A model generated the notes under the pieces. The model saw only the letters and a list, made by a program, of their open reading frames with translations, searched no databases and was not told the DNA's origin. Positions 29,188-38,420 of a stretch of DNA of 64,000 bases are shown in pieces. Position 1 is the first letter of the stretch. Each line of letters starts with the position of its first letter. The DNA comes from Cellulophaga tyrosinoxydans (GTDB taxonomy: Bacteria; Bacteroidota; Bacteroidia; Flavobacteriales; Flavobacteriaceae). The DNA is taken from assembly GCF_900176415.1 (NCBI RefSeq), contig NZ_FWXO01000002.1:1-64000 (forward strand), in the 5' to 3' direction. The translations under genes and the position numbers were made by a program.

Positions 29188-30702
29188 TTGTTGAAAACTA
29201 CACATCTTCGGTATATTTATCATTTGCTACTTTTAGTGGTAATTGTACTATGGAGTTCTTGTAGAAAAGATTTTAACTACGAAGATAGTACCGGGAATTT
29301 GTCCTTCTCTAAAGACACGGTGTATTTAGATTCCGTATTTACCAATATAAGATCAAGTACATATACCTTAAAAGTATATAACCAAAGTAATAAAGATCTT
29401 AAAATCCCTTCTATTACATTAGAAAATGGTATAGAAAGTAATTATCGTCTAAATGTAGACGGACAAGCAGGTAAAGAATTTTACAATGTACCATTGTATG
29501 CCAAAGACAGTCTTTATATTTTTATAGAAACTACCGTAGATATAACTAGTACTGCTCAAAACGAATTTCTGTATACTGATGCAATTTTATTCGATCAAGG
29601 AATGCAGCAGCAAAAAATACCATTGGTGACACTGGTTAAAGATGCTATTTTTCTTTATCCCGGAAAAGATATGAATGGCGTAAGAGAAACTGTTATATTA
29701 GAAAATAATGAAGAGAAAATTACCGTAAATGGGTTTGTTTTAGCGGACAATCAATTGCAATTTACCAATGAAAAACCTTATGTTATTTATGGCTATGCAA
29801 CGGTACCTGAGAATAAAAGTTTACAGATAGATGCTGGAGCTAGAGTCTATTTTCATAAAAATTCAGGCATTTATGTGCCGGATTTAAGTTCCCTAAAAAT
29901 AAATGGTAGCGTAAGTGAGGACAACGATGTTCTAGAGAATGAAGTAATTTTTGAAGCCGATCGTTTAGAGCCGGAATTTAGTGTAACTGCAGGGCAATGG
30001 GGAGGAATTTGGATGGCTAACGAAAGTATAGACAATAATATTAATCACTTAACTCTAAAAAATGCCACTATCGGAATTTTTGTAAACGGCAACAATTCGG
30101 AGGAAAATGTAAATTTAAAAATAACCAATTCACAAATTTACAATTCTTCAAATTCTAATATTTGGGCAAAAAATGCGAGTATAATTGCTGAAAATTTAGT
30201 TTTAGGCAATGCAGGGAGTAACTCGCTTTTTATAACAGATGGTGGTACGTACAATTTTACTCATTGTACAATCGCTAATTATTGGTACAGTGGTTTTAGG
30301 TCTGGGTTTGCGGTACAAATAAATAGTAATACTAATGTAATTCGCGCAAATTTTACCAATTGCATAGTAGATGGCAGTAATACAAATGAATTAGTACTCA
30401 CCCTACCAGCGAGTTCAACAAATTTGAGTTTCAATTTTTCTTATTGTATGCTTAAAGTAAATCTTGCACTGAATTCCGGCAACTCACTTTATGATTTTGA
30501 AAATACAGAAAATTACAATGCTGTTTATCTAAACGAGAATACTTCATTTACAAATACGAAGCAGAATATTTATTCCATTACATCAAATTCATTTAGCATA
30601 GGTAAGGCTCAGTTAGAAGCCGCTCAATTGGTGCCAGAAGATATCTTAGGTAATAACAGAACTGTTAATCCCGCAATTGGAGCTTTCCAATTTATAGAGT
30701 AA
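29188..30702 (+). CDS. Beta-helix lipoprotein
   Basis: A 504-residue lipoprotein starting at TTG (two adjacent TTG codons, 29188 and 29191), lipobox WSSC. A first domain of about 150 residues is immunoglobulin-like; from about 210 the sequence shows right-handed beta-helix repeats (short strands rich in Asn, such as NHLTLKNATIGIFVNGN, LKITNSQIYNSSNSN). Family members in Bacteroidota are often surface lipoproteins with binding or lyase functions; no catalytic residues can be assigned here. Third gene of the cyclotransferase operon, ended by a hairpin terminator. Confidence 0.75.
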   Translation: MLKTTHLRYIYHLLLLVVIVLWSSCRKDFNYEDSTGNLSFSKDTVYLDSVFTNIRSSTYTLKVYNQSNKDLKIPSITLENGIESNYRLNVDGQAGKEFYNVPLYAKDSLYIFIETTVDITSTAQNEFLYTDAILFDQGMQQQKIPLVTLVKDAIFLYPGKDMNGVRETVILENNEEKITVNGFVLADNQLQFTNEKPYVIYGYATVPENKSLQIDAGARVYFHKNSGIYVPDLSSLKINGSVSEDNDVLENEVIFEADRLEPEFSVTAGQWGGIWMANESIDNNINHLTLKNATIGIFVNGNNSEENVNLKITNSQIYNSSNSNIWAKNASIIAENLVLGNAGSNSLFITDGGTYNFTHCTIANYWYSGFRSGFAVQINSNTNVIRANFTNCIVDGSNTNELVLTLPASSTNLSFNFSYCMLKVNLALNSGNSLYDFENTENYNAVYLNENTSFTNTKQNIYSITSNSFSIGKAQLEAAQLVPEDILGNNRTVNPAIGAFQFIE

Positions 30703-30763
30703 AACCACATACAATATGGTATAATTCATCTTATTGATTTCAATTTCAATTATTTACAAAAAT

Positions 30764-30790
30764 AAAAACCATAGAAATTCTATGGTTTTT
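30764..30790 (+). terminator. Terminator of the cyclotransferase operon
   Basis: AAAAACCATAGAA pairs with TTCTATGGTTTTT. The hairpin plus the following ATATAGTCT (to 30799) is nearly identical to the element at 34785-34823, about 4 kb away. Confidence 0.85.
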
Positions 30791-30842
30791 ATATAGTCTG
30801 TTGTTAAATACAAATAGTATTTTGCCAACAAAATACTAAATC

Positions 30843-31577
30843 ATGGAATACGAATACACAATAATCAACTCCGACGATGTTTCAAGCCATGACCTAAGGT
30901 CTAAATTGGTAGATTTTAAAGAACTACGCTGTGCAGGTGTCGCTAAAGACTGTTCTTCCGGTATTAATGTAATATTAAAACAAATGCCCGATGTGGTATT
31001 TATTAATTTAAATGAGAATGCGGATAAATGTTTCTCTATGGTAGCAGAATTGCATCAATATGTAAAATTTATGCCAATTCTAATTGGAGTCTCCAAAAAT
31101 AAAGATTTCGCCTATGATGCAATAAAAAACGGATTCTACGATTATTGGTTAGAACCATTAAATGAATTCGATATTAGAAAAACAACACTCCGATTGCAAA
31201 AAACAGAGTTAAAAGAGCAATTTTCTAATACCACGCTATGTTTAAAGTCATATAAAGATTATCGTTACATCGACACCAATGAAATTTTATATTTAAAAGC
31301 TGACAATAATACTACGGATGTTTTTTTGAAAAATGGCACCTCTGTAAGTGCTTTTAAAACATTAAAAACTTTTGAAGATAGATTGCCAATAAATTTTATT
31401 AGAATACACCAAAGTTATATTCTAAATACAGATTACATATCTCGTATAAACTATGGAAAATCTATATGCGCCTTAAAAAATGTAGAAACACAAATTCCGT
31501 TTTCCAGATCATACAAATCTAATATAGATGGATTAAAGAAAATACTGACCAAAAGTACTATTACTACTTTAAATTAG
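30843..31577 (+). CDS. LytTR-type transcription regulator with degenerate receiver
   Basis: A 244-residue protein with a receiver-like N-terminus and a LytTR DNA-binding domain (about 135-235; NEILYLKADNNTTDVFLKNG, FIRIHQSYILN). The receiver has lost the phospho-acceptor: the strand usually ending in Asp reads VVFINLN with Asn55, and the invariant Lys is Glu104 (YWLEP). The acidic pair Asp11-Asp12 remains. So regulation by phosphorylation is unlikely; it may respond to a ligand or partner. No histidine kinase of the LytS type is adjacent; a 49-residue lipoprotein and a HisKA_3 kinase pair follow. Confidence 0.88.
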   Translation: MEYEYTIINSDDVSSHDLRSKLVDFKELRCAGVAKDCSSGINVILKQMPDVVFINLNENADKCFSMVAELHQYVKFMPILIGVSKNKDFAYDAIKNGFYDYWLEPLNEFDIRKTTLRLQKTELKEQFSNTTLCLKSYKDYRYIDTNEILYLKADNNTTDVFLKNGTSVSAFKTLKTFEDRLPINFIRIHQSYILNTDYISRINYGKSICALKNVETQIPFSRSYKSNIDGLKKILTKSTITTLN

Positions 31578-31717
31578 GTTAATTCTTACAAATATGGGCT
31601 GCATACTCATAGAAACGTACCATTCACTAAACTCCGATATAATACATCAAAAAAACGCTCAACTGCAATTAATTTTGGAATCAAATAATAACAATAAACC
31701 CGAAATCCAAAATAATT

Positions 31718-31867
31718 ATGAAAAAAGTAGCAGCAGTATTCGCAATAGTAGTTTTTAGTTTAAGTATGTTTTCTTGTACAGCTGATTCAGCATCACAGGA
31801 TGATAGTGTGTATGATGTTCAAGCATGTACAGATTGTCATACACCACCACCACCAAGAGGAAATTAA
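31718..31867 (+). CDS. 49-residue lipoprotein with a CxxCH motif
   Basis: A short ORF with ATG at 31718 and TAA at 31865: a 19-residue signal peptide with lipobox MFSC (Cys20), then an acidic spacer and ACTDCHTPPPPRGN. CTDCH fits the CxxCH haem-attachment motif of c-type cytochromes, although 49 residues is far too short for a cytochrome fold and no distal ligand is evident, so a metal-binding or disulphide role is as likely. Two CATTC-type half-sites lie 95 nt upstream, and a strong terminator follows. Gene reality is supported by the clean signal peptide and terminator. Confidence 0.65.
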   Translation: MKKVAAVFAIVVFSLSMFSCTADSASQDDSVYDVQACTDCHTPPPPRGN

Positions 31868-31894
31868 TAATTATACTTTCGATAATATACTTCT

Positions 31895-31930
31895 AAGCTT
31901 TAAATAACTTATTTATTTAAAGCTTTTTTT
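31895..31930 (+). terminator. Terminator after the small lipoprotein gene
   Basis: AAGCTTTAAATAA pairs with TTATTTAAAGCTT and is followed by an uninterrupted T-run. It separates the small gene from the histidine kinase. Confidence 0.85.
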
Positions 31931-31954
31931 TATCTTGTTCCTTTATATGCATTA

Positions 31955-34036
31955 ATGAATACAGGAATAAAAACTATTCTGACCTTTTTATTTGTATTTG
32001 GACTTTTACATTCTTGTTCCAAAGAAAAATCATCGTCTAATTCCCAAATATCTTCCTTAAAAAAAATAGACAGTATTACTGCATTCATTAACCAAAGTGT
32101 AAATAGTAGTTTAGGTACTAAAGAAACAATAATAGCATTAGAACAATCCTTAAACTTGATTAATTCTTTAGAACAGGATTCTCTTAGAATGAAATACTTC
32201 TCTGATCTATCCTATAAAAGTATCTCAATTGGAGATTCATTATTTTTTCGAAAAGTAAACTTACAAACACAAAAATTAGCTTCTGTTTTAAAGGATTCTA
32301 GTGCATTGGCGGAAGCTCAATGGGATTTAGCAATTTATTTCAATCAGTCGAACTTAAAAGATAGTGCCTACTATTATTACAATAATGCATTAACAATTCA
32401 TTCTAAACTTAATAATCCAAATAAAATAGCTAATTTACTTTATGCCATAGCTACAGTACAAACAGCTGTTGGCGATTTTTCTTCTGCTGAGCAGAATACC
32501 ATTAAATCATTGGAGCTTTATAAAGCTTTAAATAATTACAATGGCTTGTATTTAGCGTATAACAGTTTAGGTAATATTTCTAACTCTGTGGGTGAGTATA
32601 ATCGAGCAATTGAGTTTTACAATACTGCAAAAACTTATTTAGATGAAGTAGAAAATAGTGAATCTGATAAAATTTCAATTACCAATAATATTGGAGTTAG
32701 TTATAATTATTTGGAGAATTATGAAAGTGCTGAGCGTAACTTTCAAATGGTTGTTAATGCCGATAGTTTAAAGTTTAAAAATCCTGATTTCTACGCAAAG
32801 GCACTTACCAATTTGGCGACGTGTAAAATGAGTTTGAATAGTTCAGAAAACATTGAACCACTTTTTGCGGAGGCTATTCAAATACAACAAAATGAAAACA
32901 ATTCCTTTAGCGAGGCGACCACAGTAGGGTATTATGCAAAATATCTCGCCTTTAAAGGTGATACCCTAATAGCCCTTGAAAAAGCAAAAAAATCAGTAGC
33001 ATTAGCCGAAAAATCAAACAACACGGAGGGACTTCTTAGAAGTTTAGATTTTTTAACCATAATAGATAAGCCCAATGCATCAAAATATGCACAACAATAT
33101 ATTGTAGTAAATGAAAAACTACAGAAGGACGAACGTACTTTAAGAGATAAATTTGCCCGTGTACGTTTTCAAACTGATGAATTTATAGAGAAGAACGAGT
33201 TGTTGGCCAACCAGAACAAATTACTAACACGTGAAAAGCAACTATGGTCTGCTATAAGTGTTATAGGTTTAATTACCGCTATAGCTATATTAGTTATTGT
33301 TTTACAACGCATTAGAAATAGAAACTTAAAATTTAAACAACTACAGCAAGAGAGCAATCAAGAAATTTTTAACCTATTACTGCTCCAGCAAGGTAAACTC
33401 GAAGAAGGTAAAAAACTAGAGCAAGAACGTATTTCTCAAGAATTACATGATGGTGTGTTAAATAAAATGCTCGGTATACGTTTAGTTTTGATTGGTTTAA
33501 ATAAAAAAACAGATCAAGAATCTATTGATCAGCGAGCTGAATTAATAAAAGATTTAGCAGAACTTTCTGAAGAAATAAGAGCAGTATCTCATGAATTAAG
33601 TAATGCTGCTTACCAAAATGTATCTAATTTTATAGAATCTATTAAAGCACTTATTGAAACCTTTAGAAAAGCTACACCTGAAATTAACTTTAATTTTGCC
33701 TATACTGAAGAGTTTGGATGGGATAACATTTTAAGTGAAACAAAAATTCACCTTTACAGAATAGCACAAGAGAGTATTCAAAATTGTATAAAACATGCCC
33801 AAGCATCTACAATTTTTCTTAATTTTGAGGCTACAGATAAAGAAATAGTTGTTTCTATTGAAGACAACGGGAAAGGGTTTGATAGTAATAAAGCCAAAAA
33901 AGGAATAGGATTTAGAAATATTTCTTCAAGAGTTCGTAAAATGAATGGTATTTGGGATTTAAGTTCTACCTTAGGAGAAGGTACAATTTTAACTATAAAA
34001 GTGCCACTTACCGAGTCAAAAAATAAAGTAGCATAG
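31955..34036 (+). CDS. TPR sensor histidine kinase (HisKA_3 type), lipid-anchored
   Basis: A 693-residue protein with lipobox LLHSC (Cys21), TPR repeats over about 120-390, one span at 431-450, and a cytoplasmic kinase: phospho-acceptor His498 in ISQELHDGV (HisKA_3, NarX-like) and a HATPase with EDNGKGFDSNKAKKGIGF and the N-box RIAQESIQNCIKHA. The TPR region faces the periplasm, as in many flavobacterial sensors. It is 15 nt upstream of its response regulator. The signal sensed is unknown. Confidence 0.92.
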   Translation: MNTGIKTILTFLFVFGLLHSCSKEKSSSNSQISSLKKIDSITAFINQSVNSSLGTKETIIALEQSLNLINSLEQDSLRMKYFSDLSYKSISIGDSLFFRKVNLQTQKLASVLKDSSALAEAQWDLAIYFNQSNLKDSAYYYYNNALTIHSKLNNPNKIANLLYAIATVQTAVGDFSSAEQNTIKSLELYKALNNYNGLYLAYNSLGNISNSVGEYNRAIEFYNTAKTYLDEVENSESDKISITNNIGVSYNYLENYESAERNFQMVVNADSLKFKNPDFYAKALTNLATCKMSLNSSENIEPLFAEAIQIQQNENNSFSEATTVGYYAKYLAFKGDTLIALEKAKKSVALAEKSNNTEGLLRSLDFLTIIDKPNASKYAQQYIVVNEKLQKDERTLRDKFARVRFQTDEFIEKNELLANQNKLLTREKQLWSAISVIGLITAIAILVIVLQRIRNRNLKFKQLQQESNQEIFNLLLLQQGKLEEGKKLEQERISQELHDGVLNKMLGIRLVLIGLNKKTDQESIDQRAELIKDLAELSEEIRAVSHELSNAAYQNVSNFIESIKALIETFRKATPEINFNFAYTEEFGWDNILSETKIHLYRIAQESIQNCIKHAQASTIFLNFEATDKEIVVSIEDNGKGFDSNKAKKGIGFRNISSRVRKMNGIWDLSSTLGEGTILTIKVPLTESKNKVA

Positions 34037-34051
34037 TTTTAATTTTTTAGC

Positions 34052-34723
34052 ATGAAGACCATAAGAATACTAGCTGTAGATGATCATAAAATGACCTTGG
34101 TCGGCTATAAATACATTCTTGAAGATACTAAATTTCCTGATTTTAAGATTGAAATGAGTATGGCTAATACTTTTAATTTAGGGAAGGAAATGATTTTAGA
34201 TTCTGCTAAATCCAATACTTTCTACGATATTTTGTTGTTAGATATTCAACTTTCCTCTGTAAAAGAAGGCTATGCAAGAACTGGCGAAGATCTTGGTGTT
34301 TATGCACGAGAAGTTTCACCAGATTCTAAAATTGTGTTTTTATCTTCATTTAGTGATAATTATAGAATAAATAGTATCATGAACACCGTAAATCCAGAAG
34401 GATATATGGTTAAAACTGATATTAATGAAGATGCACTAAGAGAAATGGTTGAAACTGTACTTACAGAGCCTCCATATTATACAAAAAAAGCAATGATTGC
34501 TATTCGTAATAAGATGTCTTCGGATATCTATTTAGACGATAATGACAAAAAATTATTGTATTATTTATCAATTGGTACTAAGACAAAAGATATAATAGAA
34601 TTTGTTACGCTATCATTGCCCGGAATAGAAAATAGAAAACGACAATTAAAAGAAATATTTGGCGTAGGGAAGGAAAATGACTACGCGTTGATCAATGCAG
34701 CTCGAGAAAAGGGCTTTATTTAA
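34052..34723 (+). CDS. Response regulator, NarL-like
   Basis: A 223-residue response regulator with an intact receiver: Asp10-Asp11, phospho-acceptor Asp64 (LLLDIQL) and Lys121 (GYMVKTD). The C-terminal domain has a LuxR/FixJ-like helix-turn-helix with unusual sequence (YYLSIGTKTKDIIEFVTLSLPGIENRKRQLKEIF), so DNA binding is likely but not textbook. It is surely the partner of the kinase just upstream. Followed by a terminator shared in sequence with 30763-30799. Confidence 0.9.
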   Translation: MKTIRILAVDDHKMTLVGYKYILEDTKFPDFKIEMSMANTFNLGKEMILDSAKSNTFYDILLLDIQLSSVKEGYARTGEDLGVYAREVSPDSKIVFLSSFSDNYRINSIMNTVNPEGYMVKTDINEDALREMVETVLTEPPYYTKKAMIAIRNKMSSDIYLDDNDKKLLYYLSIGTKTKDIIEFVTLSLPGIENRKRQLKEIFGVGKENDYALINAAREKGFI

Positions 34724-34787
34724 TCGAAAATATTGATTTTTAATAATTGCAAGTACCTGATAATCAATGTTGTAAAAAACAGAAAAT

Positions 34788-34814
34788 AAAAACCATAAAA
34801 AGTCTATGGTTTTT
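34788..34814 (+). terminator. Terminator of the kinase/regulator pair
   Basis: AAAAACCATA pairs with TATGGTTTTT around a 7-nt loop. The element from 34785 to 34823 repeats the sequence at 30763-30799, including the ATATAGTCT after the hairpin. An exact TATGTTTG box (34842-34849) follows, ahead of the next gene. Confidence 0.85.
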
Positions 34815-34874
34815 ATATAGTCTAAGGTTAATATTTAAAACTATGTTTGTTTTAATCATTAATATTTTTACGAC

Positions 34875-35543
34875 ATGGCACATAGAAAGAACACCCCAAA
34901 AAAAGGTCTAAAAGCTTATAATGATCAAGATAATTCTATTCTTGGTTTGGATGCCTTTAAATTGAAATTAGAGAAAGATTTCTTTTGTGACGTAAACATT
35001 CGTAATGCGCAATTATCCTTACTTTCAAATAATCTCATCTTAGAAACTAAATTTAATTTTAATTTGTATGATGGATTGTCTTTGCTAGCCAACAGAAGAA
35101 TTGGGGATTTAGATTTAGATATTGAAAAAAAGAATGAATGTCTATTTCTTACAGCTCTTGAAAATCTAGATGAACTAAACAATAAAACTATTGATATTGA
35201 AGAACTCAATATTATTTTTAATGATTGCACTATTATTATTCATAGAATTTTTGAAAACAGTATTGCTTTTCAAATAAATAATTTAATATCAGAACTGTAT
35301 AAAAATCAGATTTTCTATACACAGGAGTATACAAAAACACCATATGAAATTCATATTCCAGTTTTTGAAGAAAGTCCGTTTGATGTAGATTATAGTGTTT
35401 TGAATATTAAAACAAACACCAACCATGGTCACGACTACTTTGCCTTTTGGGGATTGTATTTTGAAGATTGTGTAGATTCTGCAATTTTTGATTTTGGCAA
35501 TAAAAATATCATAGATGGCGAACTAACTATGGTCAATTACTAG
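34875..35543 (+). CDS. Conserved-type protein of unknown function
   Basis: A 222-residue soluble protein, not recognised. No signal peptide, no known motifs; basic N-terminal 15 residues (MAHRKNTPKKGLKAY), then an alternating helix/strand pattern with many Asn and Asp. It is a single-gene unit between the terminator at 34788 and the convergent terminator at 35571. Codon use matches the neighbours, so no sign of recent transfer. Confidence 0.6.
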   Translation: MAHRKNTPKKGLKAYNDQDNSILGLDAFKLKLEKDFFCDVNIRNAQLSLLSNNLILETKFNFNLYDGLSLLANRRIGDLDLDIEKKNECLFLTALENLDELNNKTIDIEELNIIFNDCTIIIHRIFENSIAFQINNLISELYKNQIFYTQEYTKTPYEIHIPVFEESPFDVDYSVLNIKTNTNHGHDYFAFWGLYFEDCVDSAIFDFGNKNIIDGELTMVNY

Positions 35544-35570
35544 AATAACCATTAGCTTATAAATTAAGAA

Positions 35571-35602
35571 AAGCCATTGTAAATAAATACAATGGCTTTC
35601 TT
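35571..35602. terminator. Bidirectional terminator, orphan gene / glyA
   Basis: AAGCCATTGTA pairs with TACAATGGCTT around a 6-nt loop, with short A- and T-runs. Serves the converging transcripts. Confidence 0.75.
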
Positions 35603-35624
35603 ATATTATCTATTTTGAAAATGT

Positions 35625-36902
35625 TTAACAGGCGTAGAACAAATCTCTTCCGCTCATTAGCGCATTTACTTTTTTCTTCACTTTTTCTAATACTTCATCA
35701 TTTTCTGCGTTGGTTAAAACTTCGTCAATAAAATCAACAATAATAGCCATATCATTCTCTTTTAGCCCTCTTGTTGTTATTGCTGGCGTTCCAAATCTAA
35801 TTCCTGAAGTAATAAATGGAGATTTATCATCAAAAGGCACCATATTTTTATTGGCAGTAATATCTGCCTTTACTAATGCATTTTCAGCATCTTTACCTGT
35901 AATGTCTTTATTTCTAAGATCAATCAACATCATATGATTGTCTGTTCCTCCAGAAATAATTTGGTATCCTTTTTTAACAAATGCCTTTGCCATTGCATCT
36001 GCATTCTTTTTAACTTGTAATATATACGTTAAATATTCATCGGTTAAAGCTTCACCAAAAGCCACAGCCTTTGCCGCAATAATATGTTCTAATGGTCCAC
36101 CTTGGTTTCCAGGAAATACTGCCAAATCTAGTAAAGCCGACATTTTGCGCAATGTTCCATTTTTTAAAGTTATACCAAACGGATTGTCAAAATCTTTACC
36201 CATTAATATTAATCCACCTCTTGGTCCTCTTAAGGTTTTGTGCGTTGTAGTGGTTACAATATGACAATGAGGAATAGGATCATTTAAAATTCCTTTAGCA
36301 ATTAATCCAGATGGATGTGATATATCAGCTAATAATAAAGCTCCTACACTATCAGCAATTTCTCTAAATCGCTTAAAATCTATATCACGAGAATAGGCTG
36401 AAGCTCCCGCGATAATCATTTTAGGTTTTTCTTTAGTTGCTATTTCTTGAATTTTATCATAATCCAATACACCTGTTTCTTTATCAACTCCATAAAAAAC
36501 AGGATTGTATAATCTACCAGAAAAATTCACTGGAGACCCGTGAGTTAAATGTCCGCCATGCGATAAATCAAATCCTAGTATAGTATCACCAACATTTAAG
36601 CAAGCATGATAAACCGCAGCATTAGCTTGCGATCCCGAATGCGGTTGCACGTTAGCATATTCTGCTCCAAATAATTCTTTTGCTCGATCTATTGCTATTT
36701 GTTCAACAATATCTACAACTTCACAACCACCGTAATATCTTTTTCCAGGGTAGCCTTCTGCATATTTATTTGTTAAAACAGATCCAGCTGCTTCCATAAC
36801 TTGTGCGCTAACAAAGTTTTCAGATGCAATAAGTTCTATTCCATTAATTTGGCGCTGTCTTTCTTCAGCAATTAGTTCGAAAATTTGATTGTCGCGTTGC
36901 AT
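35625..36902 (-). CDS. glyA: Serine hydroxymethyltransferase
   Basis: A 425-residue PLP enzyme converting serine and tetrahydrofolate to glycine and 5,10-methylene-tetrahydrofolate. Visible are [11 protein letters not shown], the [21 protein letters not shown] block, and the PLP-lysine motif [14 protein letters not shown]. Length is normal for bacterial GlyA. On the minus strand, an exact TATTTTTG box lies at 36931-36938, 29 nt before the start. A single-gene unit. Confidence 0.97.
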   Translation of the reverse strand: MQRDNQIFELIAEERQRQINGIELIASENFVSAQVMEAAGSVLTNKYAEGYPGKRYYGGCEVVDIVEQIAIDRAKELFGAEYANVQPHSGSQANAAVYHACLNVGDTILGFDLSHGGHLTHGSPVNFSGRLYNPVFYGVDKETGVLDYDKIQEIATKEKPKMIIAGASAYSRDIDFKRFREIADSVGALLLADISHPSGLIAKGILNDPIPHCHIVTTTTHKTLRGPRGGLILMGKDFDNPFGITLKNGTLRKMSALLDLAVFPGNQGGPLEHIIAAKAVAFGEALTDEYLTYILQVKKNADAMAKAFVKKGYQIISGGTDNHMMLIDLRNKDITGKDAENALVKADITANKNMVPFDDKSPFITSGIRFGTPAITTRGLKENDMAIIVDFIDEVLTNAENDEVLEKVKKKVNALMSGRDLFYAC

Positions 36903-37016
36903 AATATAAATAAACTGTTAAATTGAGATGCAAAAATACGAATTGACTATCGTTAATTGGAAGAAAATAATATATTTGATTGCAGAACTTATTAAACAGC
37001 AATTAACAATTTAAAT

Positions 37017-38309
37017 ATGCCTTTAAAAACTAACGATCCTAGTAAAAAAACATGGATTTCTGTATCCGAAGATTCAGATTTTCCTATTCAAAATATTCCC
37101 TTTGGTGTTTTTTTAACTAGAGATGATGTAATAACAATTGGTACACGAATAGGAGATCATGCGATTGATTTAGGCGCTTTACACCAATTAGGCTATTTTA
37201 ATGAAATTCCTTTAACAGATGATATTTTTCTTCAAGATACCTTAAATGATTTCATTTCTGATGGAAAAAAAACATGGCGATTAGTACGTAATCGAATTTC
37301 TGAAATTTTTGATGAAACTAATCCTATCTTAAGGGATAATATTGAGCATAGAAAAGTAGTCCTTTTTACAATGGACGAAATTGAAATGCAATTACCTGTG
37401 CAAATTGGTGATTATACTGATTTCTATTCTAGTAAAGAACATGCAACAAATGTAGGTTCAATGTTTAGAGATCCAAATAATGCTTTATTACCAAATTGGC
37501 TTCATATTCCAGTGGGCTACCACGGTAGAAGTTCGTCAATAGTAACCAGTGGAACGCCTATTAGAAGACCAATGGGCCAGACAATGCCTAATGGTGCAAC
37601 GGCACCTGTATTCGGACCGTCAAAATTGGTCGATTTTGAGCTAGAAATGGGCTTTATCACTACCGATGCTAATGTTTTAGGAGAGCCTATTCCTGTTGAA
37701 GAAGCAGAAGATTATATTTTTGGAATGGTATTGTTTAATGATTGGAGCGCTCGAGATATTCAAAAATGGGAATATGTTCCTTTGGGGCCGTTTTTAGCTA
37801 AAAACTTTGCATCATCTATGTCACCATGGATTGTAACAATGGATGCGCTACAACCTTTTAAAGTAGAAAGCCCTAAGCAGAGCCCTACTCCATTGCCATA
37901 TTTACAACATCAAGGCAAAAAAACTTATGATATTCACTTAGAGGTAGATATTATCCCTGAGGATAGTGTTGCTACAACTGTTACTAAATCTAACTTTAAA
38001 TATATGTATTGGACAATGTCACAACAATTGGCACACCATACTATAAATGGTTGTAATGTAAATAGTGGCGATTTGATGGGTAGTGGAACAATATCTGGCC
38101 CTACTCCAGATTCTTATGGTTCTATGCTAGAACTTAGTTGGGGAGGAAAAAACCCAGTGCAATTAAATGATGGTACCACGAGAACTTTTATAGAAGATAA
38201 TGATACCGTTGTAATGCGTGGATTTTGTAATAAAAATGGAATAAGAATTGGTTTTGGTGAAGTTTCAACCAAATTACTTCCTGTATTTCAACCAAAAGCA
38301 AAAAAGTAA
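37017..38309 (+). CDS. fahA: Fumarylacetoacetase
   Basis: A 430-residue enzyme of the last step of tyrosine and homogentisate breakdown, splitting fumarylacetoacetate to fumarate and acetoacetate. The N-terminal SH3-like domain (FPIQNIPFGVFL) and catalytic FAH domain (DFYSSKEHATNVGSMFR, GYHGRSSSIV, DFELEMGF, NDWSARDIQKWEY) are intact. An exact TATATTTG box (36971-36978) lies 39 nt upstream. Divergent from glyA; other tyrosine catabolic genes are not in the window. Confidence 0.96.
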   Translation: MPLKTNDPSKKTWISVSEDSDFPIQNIPFGVFLTRDDVITIGTRIGDHAIDLGALHQLGYFNEIPLTDDIFLQDTLNDFISDGKKTWRLVRNRISEIFDETNPILRDNIEHRKVVLFTMDEIEMQLPVQIGDYTDFYSSKEHATNVGSMFRDPNNALLPNWLHIPVGYHGRSSSIVTSGTPIRRPMGQTMPNGATAPVFGPSKLVDFELEMGFITTDANVLGEPIPVEEAEDYIFGMVLFNDWSARDIQKWEYVPLGPFLAKNFASSMSPWIVTMDALQPFKVESPKQSPTPLPYLQHQGKKTYDIHLEVDIIPEDSVATTVTKSNFKYMYWTMSQQLAHHTINGCNVNSGDLMGSGTISGPTPDSYGSMLELSWGGKNPVQLNDGTTRTFIEDNDTVVMRGFCNKNGIRIGFGEVSTKLLPVFQPKAKK

Positions 38310-38372
38310 TTCACGTAATTTTTAGTAAAGATTATACTATTAGTTTAAAAAAAAGCGTTTCTAAATAAATTA

Positions 38373-38387
38373 TGGCACGGCTATTGA
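38373..38387 (+). promoter_or_regulatory. Candidate sigma-54 (RpoN) promoter
   Basis: TGGCACG (38373-38379), 4 nt, then TTGA (38384-38387): the -24/-12 layout TGGCACG-N4-TTGC with one mismatch. The predicted start (about 38399) is 22 nt before the lipoprotein ATG at 38421. No TAnnTTTG box competes with it here. Confidence 0.45.
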
Positions 38388-38420
38388 AAATAGCTAAATG
38401 AAACCCGTAAATAATTTATT

